DNA of 64,000 nucleotides from DATKFM01 sp963810485 (GTDB taxonomy: Bacteria; Pseudomonadota; Alphaproteobacteria; Dongiales; Dongiaceae). Positions 9,570 to 17,290 of the stretch are shown here, one piece after another. The notes under the pieces were generated by a model. The model saw only the letters and a list, made by a program, of their open reading frames with translations. It had not been told where the DNA came from and did not search any database. Position 1 is the first letter of the stretch, and each line of letters opens with the position of its first letter. The DNA lies in the NCBI GenBank assembly GCA_963810485.1, contig CAWENQ010000002.1:124001-188000 (forward strand), read 5' to 3'. A program made the position numbers and the translations under genes.

Positions 9570-9773
9570 CTACTGTGTCGTACTCCCCGACGCGGGCGGT
9601 GCGGGTTCAGCCGGCACGGTGGGAGCCGGGACGGTCACGTCCACATCGACATCGCGCGTCACTGTACCATCGCCGCTCAGCAGGAAATAGCCGATCAACA
9701 AAACGGCCACCACCAGCCCGCCGACAATGAAGGCCAGGCCCGTGGATGATCTTTCAGACTCAATATCAGCCAT
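9570..9773 (-). CDS. Small single-pass membrane protein
   Basis: 67 residues. A short acidic N-terminus, one TM helix (GLAFIVGGLVVAVLLIGYFL), then a periplasmic tail with alternating Asp/Val and Pro/Ala residues. The composition fits the many small inner-membrane proteins of unknown role in this group. It lies between two other minus-strand envelope genes. Confidence 0.6.
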   Translation of the reverse strand: MADIESERSSTGLAFIVGGLVVAVLLIGYFLLSGDGTVTRDVDVDVTVPAPTVPAEPAPPASGSTTQ

Positions 9774-9875
9774 TGTTGCGCCTCATATTCTCAAGCTTCG
9801 GGATCAAGGCTCCCGCGGGAGCCTGTGTCCTAAGGAAACGCGAGGGCGCGCGGATGGTTCCGATGGATCCTGCCC

Positions 9876-9919
9876 TGAAAACAGAACCGCCGCCGGGGCA
9901 GCGTCGCCCCCGGCGGCGG
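9876..9919 (-). terminator. Rho-independent terminator downstream of the 92-residue membrane protein
   Basis: Read on the minus strand, a 13-bp GC stem with one bulge (9919-9906 pairing with 9899-9887) is followed by a T-rich run (TTCTGTTTTC). It lies about 40 bp beyond the stop at 9959. Confidence 0.65.
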
Positions 9920-9958
9920 TCGTGCTCGATTGACAGCTTATGCTGCGGTGCGGCCGGC

Positions 9959-10237
9959 CTAATTTTCCTTCCGCCACTCCAGCAGTTCGCGCTCGTTTTC
10001 GGCCTGGTGGTGGACGGCCGGATCGGGGTCGTCCAGGCGGGCGAGCAGATTGAGCTTGTAGTCAGCGGGATCCTGCGCCGATCTCGGAACAAGTTTCGAA
10101 GCCGCCCAGAACGAGGCGAAGGCGCAGCCCAGCGCCGCCATGAGAAGCGGGCCATTGATGCCGTACATGGCGAGCAGGAGAACGCCGAGGAGCAAACCGA
10201 TGGCGACAATCAGGCGGGCCGTCGTTGCGTTTTTCAT
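9959..10237 (-). CDS. Small two-helix membrane protein
   Basis: 92 residues. Two adjacent hydrophobic helices (LIVAIGLLLGVLLLAMYG and GPLLMAALGCAFASFWAASK) are followed by a charged cytosolic tail rich in Asp, Glu and Arg. No known domain. A GGTCGAGACATG context precedes the start, so the ribosome-binding site is weak. A terminator lies directly downstream. Confidence 0.6.
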   Translation of the reverse strand: MKNATTARLIVAIGLLLGVLLLAMYGINGPLLMAALGCAFASFWAASKLVPRSAQDPADYKLNLLARLDDPDPAVHHQAENERELLEWRKEN

Positions 10238-10509
10238 GTCTCGACCTTTCGACAGTGGGGGTGCCGGATTCAGGTCCTAGGTAATAAAACGCAGAAGGAA
10301 ACTCTTGGGGCACATACCGGGAGCCGATCAGGGTTATCCCGGGCCTGGAGGCGACCACGGCGCCGTCAGCTTTGCTGTGATAAAATACACAATCGCGCCG
10401 ATAACAAAATTGCCTTCTTTTCCGCGAGCCGGCAAACGCGCTCCGAACTGCGGCTGGAGGACGGCCCAAGGGCGCGCTAATCTGGCCGCTTCTCACGGGA
10501 GGCGCCGCC

Positions 10510-11043
10510 ATGACGGGCAAGACCGCGCTGCTGATCGTCGACCTGCAGGTCGCCATGTTCGAGTCCGAGAGCGACCCGCCGATCCACGATGCCCATGGCC
10601 TGCTGCAGCGGGCCGGCGACCTGATTGCCCGGGCCCGGGGCGCTGGCGTGCCGGTGATCTATGTGCGCCATGATGGCGGGCCCGGCGATCCGCTGGAGGC
10701 CGGGCGGCCGGGCTGGGACATCCATCCCGTGCTGGAGCCGGCAGCAGACGAGGTTATCGTGGAAAAGCGCGCGCCCGACTCATTCTATGAGACCGAACTG
10801 GGCGATCTGTTGGCCGAGCAGGGCATCGAGCGGCTGGTCATCGCCGGCGCCCAGACCGACTATTGCATCAACGCCACCTGCCGGCGCGCGGCGGCGCTGG
10901 GCTATGACACGCTGCTGGTGGCCGATACCCACAGCACCTGGGGCAGCGGCGGCAAAACGGCGGAGCAGATCATCGCCACCTATAATGCGGAGCTCGGCGA
11001 TCTGGGCGTCCGGCTGGCACCGAGCGGGACGGTGACGTTCTGA
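10510..11043 (+). CDS. Isochorismatase-like cysteine hydrolase
   Basis: 177 residues, the normal length of the family. The catalytic triad is visible: Asp11 (LLIVDLQVAMF), Lys86 (VIVEKRAPDSF) and nucleophile Cys119 (GAQTDYCINATCRRA), with the conserved ALGYDTLLVADTHSTW after it. Such enzymes hydrolyse amides or vinyl ethers (nicotinamide, ureidoacrylate, isochorismate and others); the substrate here is undetermined. A GGGAGGCGCC site precedes the ATG. The DUF1194 gene begins 49 bp downstream on the same strand. Confidence 0.9.
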   Translation: MTGKTALLIVDLQVAMFESESDPPIHDAHGLLQRAGDLIARARGAGVPVIYVRHDGGPGDPLEAGRPGWDIHPVLEPAADEVIVEKRAPDSFYETELGDLLAEQGIERLVIAGAQTDYCINATCRRAAALGYDTLLVADTHSTWGSGGKTAEQIIATYNAELGDLGVRLAPSGTVTF

Positions 11044-11092
11044 CGTGCTAGGTTTCGCGCCTGCGGATTCACGCACAAGAAGGGATCGACCG

Positions 11093-11842
11093 ATGCGTCT
11101 CGTCACGCTGGCCTTGGCTGCCCTGCTCGCCGCCGCCCCGTTTACCCCGCGGCCAGCGGCAGCCGCGGACCTGGCGCTGGTGCTGCTCACCGACGTGTCC
11201 GGCAGCATCGACGATGTGGAGTACGCGATGGTGAAGGACGGCTATCGCGCCGCCTTCGCCGATCCCGAAGTGGTCGCCGCCATCACGGCCAATGGCGGCG
11301 GTGTCGCCGTGACCTATGTGGAGTTCTCCGACGCCGCCAACTTCCGCATCGTGCGGGGATGGGCGCTGGTGACCGACGGGGCTTCAGCCCGTGCCTTCGG
11401 CGACGCGGTCGCTGCGGCACCCCGCTCCAGCACCGGCAATACCGCGCTGGCGGCGAGCCTGCGCCAGGCGACCGACCTGCTGCAGCAGGCGGACTTCGGC
11501 GATGCTCGCAAGGTCATCGACGTGGCCAGCGACCATCCCAGGGATGGGGGCCGCTCAGGCCCGGTGCGCGACCGCGCCGTTGAGGCCGGCATCACCATCA
11601 ATGCGCTGCCGATCCTCGAGAAATTTCAGTACAGTAGCTTCGATGGCCAGACGAACACGGCGTCCATCGAGTTGCGCGCCTCCAGCATGGCCGCTTTCTA
11701 CCGGCAGTATGTCATCGGCGGACCGGGCAGCTTCCTGATTGAGGCCAGTGATTTTTCCGCCTTCGGCGAGGCGTTGAAGCGCAAGCTGCTGCGCGAACTG
11801 ATCGCCGAAAACGACATGCAGGAGGCCGCGGCGCAGCCATAA
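11093..11842 (+). CDS. DUF1194 (von Willebrand A-like) exported protein
   Basis: About 249 residues with a Sec signal peptide (TLALAALLAAAPF, cut after AAAA). The mature domain starts with LVLLTDVSGSIDDVEY, a MIDAS-type D-x-S-G-S metal site, and continues VYVEFSD-like and STGNTALAASL segments typical of DUF1194. Family members are periplasmic proteins of unknown partner. The start at 11093 is chosen over an upstream in-frame position at 11045 because it is preceded by AGAAGGGA and starts the signal peptide. Confidence 0.88.
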   Translation: MRLVTLALAALLAAAPFTPRPAAAADLALVLLTDVSGSIDDVEYAMVKDGYRAAFADPEVVAAITANGGGVAVTYVEFSDAANFRIVRGWALVTDGASARAFGDAVAAAPRSSTGNTALAASLRQATDLLQQADFGDARKVIDVASDHPRDGGRSGPVRDRAVEAGITINALPILEKFQYSSFDGQTNTASIELRASSMAAFYRQYVIGGPGSFLIEASDFSAFGEALKRKLLRELIAENDMQEAAAQP

Positions 11843-11924
11843 GCGCCACAGGATAGGGCCTTGCTATCGCCCCAATTCCTGGTCATTCACCTCTGCTCCG
11901 GCAACCTTCCATGGATTCCCAGCC

Positions 11925-13055
11925 TTGACCGAACATGCCCCCGTCGAGCTGACGATCGACCTGCAGGCCATCGCTGATAACTACCGCCTGCTGGCCGCCA
12001 AGGTGTCGCCGGCGGAATGCGGTGCGGCGGTGAAGGCGGACGCGTATGGGCTGGGCGTGGATCGGGTCGCCCCGGCCCTGGCGAAAGCCGGCTGCCGCAC
12101 CTTCTTCGTGGCGACGCTGGATGAGGGCATCGCGCTCCGGAAACTACTGCCGGATCTGCGCATCTTCGTGCTGAACGGCCTGTCGCTCGCCGATCCCCGG
12201 GAGTTCGGCGAGCGCAAGCTGCGGCCCGCGCTCTGCAGCCTGCGAGAGATCGAGCAATGGGTCGAGCGGTACGCCAATGACGGCAAGCGCGCCAAGGATT
12301 CGCCCGTGCCGGCGCCGGCGCTGCATTTCGACACCGGCATCAGCCGGCTGGGCATCCCCCGCGACGAGACGCAGCGGCTGATGGCCGACCCGGCCTGGTT
12401 CGACGCGCTGAAGCCGGCGCTCCTGATGAGCCACCTCGCCTGCTCCGACGATCTGGCGTCTCCGATGAACGCCCGGCAGCTGCAGCGCTTCACCGAGGTC
12501 TGCGGCCGGTTGGCGCTGCCGGTCAACACCCCGCGTTCAGTGGCGGCCTCCGGTGGCATCTTCCTGGGCATGCCCTATCACCTGGAATTGGTGCGCGCGG
12601 GCGCCGCGCTCTATGGCTTGGCGCCGCTCAACAACCAGGCGAACCCGATGCGCCAAGTAGTTCGCTTACAAGCGAAAATCCTGCAGGTGCGTCGCGTTGA
12701 CGATGGCGACAGCGTTGGCTACGGTGCGACCCGCCGATTCGACGGGCCTGCCCGCTTGGCCACGATCGGCGTCGGCTATGCGGATGGGTATATGCGAAGC
12801 CTCAGCAATCGCGGCACCGTCCATATCGGCGGGACCGAAGCGCCCATCGCCGGGCGTGTCTCCATGGATCTGACTGTCATCGATGTGAGCGGACTGCCGG
12901 AGAGTACCGTGCAGCCGGGTGCGGCCGTCGACCTGATCGGGCCGGAGCAGACCGCGGACGCGTTGGGCGAGCGCGCGGGCACCATCGGCTACGAAGTGCT
13001 GACCAGCCTCGGGCGGCGCTACCGGCGAACCTACATCGACGGCGGAGTGGCGTGA
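11925..13055 (+). CDS. alr: Alanine racemase (PLP), TTG start
   Basis: Interconverts L- and D-alanine for peptidoglycan, in the cytoplasm with pyridoxal phosphate. Residues: PLP lysine K37 in AVKADAYGLG, the DTGISRLGIP region, catalytic Tyr in DSVGYGATRRF, and VSMDLTVIDVSG. 376 residues is normal. The start is a TTG at 11925; a nearby ATG at 11911 is out of frame and stops after five codons. The stop overlaps the start of mlaE (GTGA), so wall-precursor synthesis and lipid transport are co-expressed. Confidence 0.95.
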   Translation: MTEHAPVELTIDLQAIADNYRLLAAKVSPAECGAAVKADAYGLGVDRVAPALAKAGCRTFFVATLDEGIALRKLLPDLRIFVLNGLSLADPREFGERKLRPALCSLREIEQWVERYANDGKRAKDSPVPAPALHFDTGISRLGIPRDETQRLMADPAWFDALKPALLMSHLACSDDLASPMNARQLQRFTEVCGRLALPVNTPRSVAASGGIFLGMPYHLELVRAGAALYGLAPLNNQANPMRQVVRLQAKILQVRRVDDGDSVGYGATRRFDGPARLATIGVGYADGYMRSLSNRGTVHIGGTEAPIAGRVSMDLTVIDVSGLPESTVQPGAAVDLIGPEQTADALGERAGTIGYEVLTSLGRRYRRTYIDGGVA

Positions 13056-13834
13056 CCGTTCCCGTGCTCCAGCCGCTGGGCCGGGCGTTCCTCGCCGGCC
13101 TCCAGACCATGGGACGCCTGACGCTGTTCACGGCGCGGGCCGTCTATTATGCCGTCCAGCCGCCCTATTACTGGCGGCTCCTGCTCAAGCAGATGATCGA
13201 GATCGGCTACTACTCCCTGCCCGTCGTCGGCCTGACTGCCATCTTCACCGGCATGGTGCTGGCGCTGCAGAGCTACACCGGATTCTCGCGCATCACCGGC
13301 GGCGAAACGGCCATTCCCAAGATCGTAGTTATCTCGATCACCCGCGAGCTGGGTCCGGTTCTGGCCGGCCTGATGGTGGCCGGCCGCATCGGCGCCGCCA
13401 TCGCCGCGGAGATCGGCACCATGCGCGTCACCGAGCAGATCGACGCGCTGACCACGCTCTCCACCAATCCGCTCAAGTACCTGGTGGCGCCGCGGCTGGT
13501 GGCCGGCCTGCTGATGCTGCCGCTGCTGGTGGCGGTGGCCGACCTGATCGGCGTGTTCGGCGGCTATATCGTCAGCATCTACAAGCTGGGATTCAATCCC
13601 GCCACCTACATCAAGAACACGGTGGATTTCGTCGAGTTTCTCGATGTGGTGTCCGGCCTGGTGAAGGCGGCGGTCTATGGATTCCTGGTGACGCTGATGG
13701 GCTGCTATCACGGCTATCACTCCAAGGGCGGCGCCCAGGGAGTCGGTGCTGCGACCACGAATGCGGTGGTGTCGGCGTCGATCCTGATATTGATCTTCAA
13801 CTACATCATCACCGAGCTGTTCTTTTCCCGATGA
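13052..13834 (+). CDS. mlaE: MlaE-family phospholipid ABC transporter permease
   Basis: 260-residue permease of the Mla system that moves phospholipids between inner and outer membranes. It shows the MlaE core: YSLPVVGLTAIFTGMVLALQ, ITRELGPVLAGLMVAGRIGA, IAAEIGTMRVTEQIDAL and the C-terminal helices. The GTG start overlaps the alr stop by four bases, and its own stop overlaps the mlaF start (ATGA). The substrate-binding MCE protein MlaD is not adjacent. Confidence 0.94.
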   Translation: MTVPVLQPLGRAFLAGLQTMGRLTLFTARAVYYAVQPPYYWRLLLKQMIEIGYYSLPVVGLTAIFTGMVLALQSYTGFSRITGGETAIPKIVVISITRELGPVLAGLMVAGRIGAAIAAEIGTMRVTEQIDALTTLSTNPLKYLVAPRLVAGLLMLPLLVAVADLIGVFGGYIVSIYKLGFNPATYIKNTVDFVEFLDVVSGLVKAAVYGFLVTLMGCYHGYHSKGGAQGVGAATTNAVVSASILILIFNYIITELFFSR

Positions 13835-14601
13835 CGGCGAAAATCGAGATCCGCGATCTCTACAAATCCTTCGGCCCGAAGAAGGTACTGCAGGGGCTGA
13901 GCCTGGACGTCAATCCGCGGGAGTCCGTGGTGGTCATCGGCGGCTCGGGCACCGGCAAGTCGGTGCTGCTGAAATGCGTGCTCGGCATCGTCACGCCCGA
14001 CAGCGGCAGCATCAAGATCGACGGCCAGGAAGTCACGGATATGAGCAGCACCGAGCGCGAACAGGTGATGCGCAAGTTCGGCATGCTGTTCCAGGGCTCG
14101 GCGCTGTTCGATTCACTGCTGGTTTGGGAGAACGTCGCCTTTGGCCTGATCGAGGGCCGCGGCCTCGGCCGGCAGGAGGCCAAGGAAAATGCGCTGAAGA
14201 AGCTGGGCGCGGTCGGCCTTGGGCCGGAAGTGGGCGAGCTCAGGCCGTCCGAGCTTTCCGGCGGCATGCAGAAGCGGGTCGCCCTCGCCCGCGCCATCGC
14301 CACCGAGCCGGAGATCATCTTCTTCGACGAGCCGACCACCGGCCTCGACCCCATCATGGGCGACGTGATCAACGAGCTGATCAAGAAATGCGTCGGCGAA
14401 CTGGGCGCCACGGCGCTGTCGATCACCCACGACCTCGCCAGCGCCCGGCGCATCGGCCACCGCATCGCCATGCTGCATGAGGGGCGGATCATCTGGAATG
14501 GCCCGGTGCAGGATATCGACCGCTCGGCCAATCCCTATGTGGACCAATTCATCAACGGCCGCGCCGAAGGCCCCATCCGCATGCCCGTGCGGCCGTTATA
14601 A
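13831..14601 (+). CDS. mlaF: MlaF-family phospholipid ABC transporter ATPase
   Basis: 256-residue ATPase that powers MlaE. Walker A GGSGTGKS (K43), Q-loop in GMLFQGSALFDSL, signature LSGGMQKRVALARA, Walker B IIFFDEPTTGLDP and the switch His in SITHDLASA. It starts four bases before the mlaE stop. Downstream come a GC-rich palindrome and the DUF559 gene rather than mlaD, so the periplasmic partner must be encoded elsewhere. Confidence 0.95.
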   Translation: MTAKIEIRDLYKSFGPKKVLQGLSLDVNPRESVVVIGGSGTGKSVLLKCVLGIVTPDSGSIKIDGQEVTDMSSTEREQVMRKFGMLFQGSALFDSLLVWENVAFGLIEGRGLGRQEAKENALKKLGAVGLGPEVGELRPSELSGGMQKRVALARAIATEPEIIFFDEPTTGLDPIMGDVINELIKKCVGELGATALSITHDLASARRIGHRIAMLHEGRIIWNGPVQDIDRSANPYVDQFINGRAEGPIRMPVRPL

Positions 14602-14646
14602 GCGCGAGTCGAGCCTGAAATGAGGAAATTACCCAAATCGAACAAA

Positions 14647-14669
14647 CCCTCCCCCCTTGAGGGGGAGGG
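14647..14669. repeat. GC-rich inverted repeat upstream of the DUF559 gene (copy 3)
   Basis: CCCTCCCCC (14647-14655) and GGGGGAGGG (14661-14669) around TTGA. Together with the related element after the gene it brackets the DUF559 gene. Confidence 0.65.
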
Positions 14670-14736
14670 AAGCGCGCCCGCAGGGCGTGCGGGTGGGGGG
14701 TGGGCACGCACCTTGCCTGCACGCTAAGATTGAACT

Positions 14737-15067
14737 ATGCCGTCGCGACTCGCGCGTTATCTTCGAAAGAACCTTACGGCGGCTGAGCAGCGGCTCTGGA
14801 TCAAACTACGCCGCTGGCAAGTTGAGAACTGCCGCTTTCGCCGACAGGTCCCGATTGGCCCTTTCGTTATCGACTTCGCCTGCCTTGAATCGAAAGCTTC
14901 TCATCGAAGTCGACGGTGGCCTCCACACCGGGCGAGAAATGTATGACGCCCAGAGGACGCGCTGGCTGGAGTCTCGGGACTATCGGGTCCTCCGGTTCCC
15001 AAACACCGATGTCATGTGGAACATCGAAGAGATATTGCAGAAAATCCAATCGGCACTCGTCGGTTGA
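14737..15067 (+). CDS. DUF559 endonuclease-like protein (one frameshift near 14899)
   Basis: About 110 residues when restored. DUF559 proteins have a Vsr-like PD-(D/E)xK nuclease fold. Visible: RKNLTAAEQRLWIKLRRWQ, FRRQVPIGPFVIDFAC (active-site Asp), then in the next frame LLIEVDGGLHTGREMYDAQR (Glu-x-Asp) and YRVLRFPNTDVMWNIEEIL. A single extra base after CLESK separates the two halves. The family is scattered in alphaproteobacteria, usually alone, and often lies between C-rich palindromes as here. DNA repair or mobile-element function is possible but unproven. Confidence 0.85.
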
Positions 15068-15081
15068 TAGAACCCCCCTCC

Positions 15082-15126
15082 GCATCCTGCTCCGCAGGAT
15101 GCTCCCTCCCCCTCAAGGGGGGAGAG
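15082..15126. repeat. Double hairpin downstream of the DUF559 gene (copy 4)
   Basis: A perfect hairpin, GCATCCTGC (15082-15090) with GCAGGATGC (15094-15102), runs directly into an imperfect C-rich palindrome (15102-15126) of the same type as copies 1-3. No long T-run follows, though the structure could still stop transcription before radA. Confidence 0.65.
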
Positions 15127-15154
15127 TTGATAGCTAGTTGTCGAGTTAACAAAT

Positions 15155-16564
15155 ATGGCCAAAGCCGCCACACAATATGTTTGCCAGTCCTGCGGCGCGG
15201 TGACGCCGCGGTGGAGCGGGAAGTGCGATTCCTGCGGCGCCTGGAACACGATCGTCGAGGAGGCGCGGGCGGACACGACGCCGAAGGGGCTGACCGCCAA
15301 GAGCGGCCGGAAGATCGAACTGGTGGACATGGACCGCGCCAGCGCCGACGACGCCATCAGGCGCAAGAGCGGCATCGCCGAGTTCGATCAGGTGACCGGG
15401 GGCGGGCTGGTGCGCGGCTCGGCCATCCTGATCGGCGGCGATCCCGGCATCGGCAAATCGACGCTGCTGCTGCAGGTCTGCGCCGCCATGGGCAAGGACG
15501 GCAAGCAAGGTGCGGCGCTGCGCACGGCCTATATCTCCGGCGAAGAGGCGGTGGCACAGGTGTCGCTGCGGGCGAAGCGGCTGGGGCTCGCAGCGCCGAA
15601 TGTGCAGCTCGCGGCGGCGACCAATGTGCGCGACATCCTGGCGACGTTGGATCGCACGGATGCGCCGGACCTGGTTGTCATCGACTCCATCCAGACCATG
15701 TATATCGACAACCTGGACTCGGCGCCGGGTACGGTGGCGCAGGTGCGCAGCTCCGCCAGCGAGCTGATCCGCGTCGCCAAGCGGCGCGGCTTCACGGTGC
15801 TGCTGGTCGGCCATGTCACCAAGGAAGGGCAGATCGCCGGCCCGCGGGTGCTCGAGCATATGGTGGATACCGTCCTCTATTTCGAAGGCGACCGCGGCCA
15901 TCAGTTCCGCATCCTCCGCGCCGTGAAGAATCGCTTCGGCCCCACCGACGAGATCGGCGTGTTCGAGATGACCGACGGCGGCCTGCAGGAAGTGGCCAAT
16001 CCATCGGCGCTGTTCCTGGCCGAGCGGCGCGGCAATGTCAGCGGCTCCGCCGTGTTCGCGGGCATCGAGGGCACGCGGCCGGTGCTGGTGGAGATCCAGG
16101 CGCTGGTGTCGCCGTCCGCCCTGGCGACGCCGCGCCGCGCGGTGGTGGGCTGGGACAGCAGCCGGCTCAGCATGGTGATCGCCGTGCTCGAGGCGCGCTG
16201 CGGCCTCAGCTTTGCCGGGCATGACGTTTACCTCAATATCGCCGGCGGCCTGCGAATCGCCGAGCCTGCGGCCGATCTGGCGGTGGCCGGCGCCCTGGTC
16301 TCGGCGCTGTCGAATCTGTCGCTGCCGGCCGATCTCGTCAGCTTCGGCGAGGTGGGCCTGGGCGGCGAAGTGCGGGCTGTGGGCCAGCGGGACCAGCGAA
16401 TCAAGGAAGCCGCCAAGCTGGGCTTTGCCCGCGCCTTGGTGCCACCGCGGCGCAAGAAGACCGACGCCGCCAATGACACCTTGGAGCTTAAGGAAATCGG
16501 CCATCTGCACGATCTCGTTACGTTTTTAGGGGTCGAAACCGTGTCGCGTCGGCGCGGCGCGTGA
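15155..16564 (+). CDS. radA: DNA repair protein RadA
   Basis: 469 residues. RecA-like ATPase with helicase activity that assists branch migration in homologous recombination. N-terminal C4 zinc finger (YVCQSCGAVTPRWSGKCDSC), Walker A GGDPGIGKST, the RadA signature KNRFGPTDEIGVFEM, and a C-terminal Lon-protease-like domain (GHDVYLNIAGGLRIAEPAAD, GEVGLGGEVRAV). It is intact. cvpA follows 39 bp later on the same strand, as in many alphaproteobacteria. Confidence 0.97.
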   Translation: MAKAATQYVCQSCGAVTPRWSGKCDSCGAWNTIVEEARADTTPKGLTAKSGRKIELVDMDRASADDAIRRKSGIAEFDQVTGGGLVRGSAILIGGDPGIGKSTLLLQVCAAMGKDGKQGAALRTAYISGEEAVAQVSLRAKRLGLAAPNVQLAAATNVRDILATLDRTDAPDLVVIDSIQTMYIDNLDSAPGTVAQVRSSASELIRVAKRRGFTVLLVGHVTKEGQIAGPRVLEHMVDTVLYFEGDRGHQFRILRAVKNRFGPTDEIGVFEMTDGGLQEVANPSALFLAERRGNVSGSAVFAGIEGTRPVLVEIQALVSPSALATPRRAVVGWDSSRLSMVIAVLEARCGLSFAGHDVYLNIAGGLRIAEPAADLAVAGALVSALSNLSLPADLVSFGEVGLGGEVRAVGQRDQRIKEAAKLGFARALVPPRRKKTDAANDTLELKEIGHLHDLVTFLGVETVSRRRGA

Positions 16565-16603
16565 TATGTTGATGCCACACATCGGAAGAATGGGGCTCGC
16601 CAA

Positions 16604-17290
16604 GTGACCTATGTGGATTGGATAGTCGTCGCCATCATCGTGCTGTCGGCCGGCCTGGCCTGGATGCGCGGATTTGTCCGCGAGATGCTGTCGATCGGCG
16701 GTTGGATCGCCGCCGGCGTCGCGACTCTGTTTGGCCTGCCGCTGGCGCGGCCGCTCGCGAACGAGAAGATCCCCGACCCGCTGTTCGCCGACATCGCGGC
16801 GGGCGTCGTCATTTTCGTGGTCACGTTGATCGTCTGCTCGATCATCGGCCATTTCATCTCGAAGCGGGTGCAGGGCAGCATGTTGGGTCCGGTGGACCGC
16901 TCGCTGGGCCTGTTGTTCGGTTTGGTCCGCGGCGCGCTGGTGGTCTCCGCCCTGGCGCTCGGCATCGACTATTTCTGGCCGCCGCCCACCCTACCGCCGC
17001 CCGAGGTCGCCAATGCGATGACCCTGCCGATGGCGAGCAAGGGCGCCAACCTGCTGCGGTCGCTCATCCCGGCATCCCTCCTGGGCAAGGCTGAGGAGAG
17101 TGCTGCGGAAGTCGGCGAACAGAGCCAGATGGTTATCTCTGTGGGCCAGGCGACCGGCCTGCTCCCGGAGCAGCTCATGCCCCCCGCAGCGCCTGTCGGA
17201 ACCGGCGAATCCACTGGATCGCCGGAGAATTCCGGGTATAAGGACGCCGAGCGCACGGACTTGAACCGCTTGATCCAAGGAAGCCAATGA
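16604..17290 (+). CDS. cvpA: CvpA family membrane protein
   Basis: 228 residues with four predicted TM helices in the first 130: VDWIVVAIIVLSAGLAWMRG, then FVREMLSIGGWIAAGVATLF, the helix VVIFVVTLIVCSIIGHF and a last one around GLVRGALVVSALALGI. The C-terminus is long and polar. CvpA supports colicin V production in E. coli and envelope fitness more widely. The start is probably a GTG at 16604. The stop overlaps the purF start (ATGA), the usual cvpA-purF coupling. Confidence 0.92.
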   Translation: MTYVDWIVVAIIVLSAGLAWMRGFVREMLSIGGWIAAGVATLFGLPLARPLANEKIPDPLFADIAAGVVIFVVTLIVCSIIGHFISKRVQGSMLGPVDRSLGLLFGLVRGALVVSALALGIDYFWPPPTLPPPEVANAMTLPMASKGANLLRSLIPASLLGKAEESAAEVGEQSQMVISVGQATGLLPEQLMPPAAPVGTGESTGSPENSGYKDAERTDLNRLIQGSQ

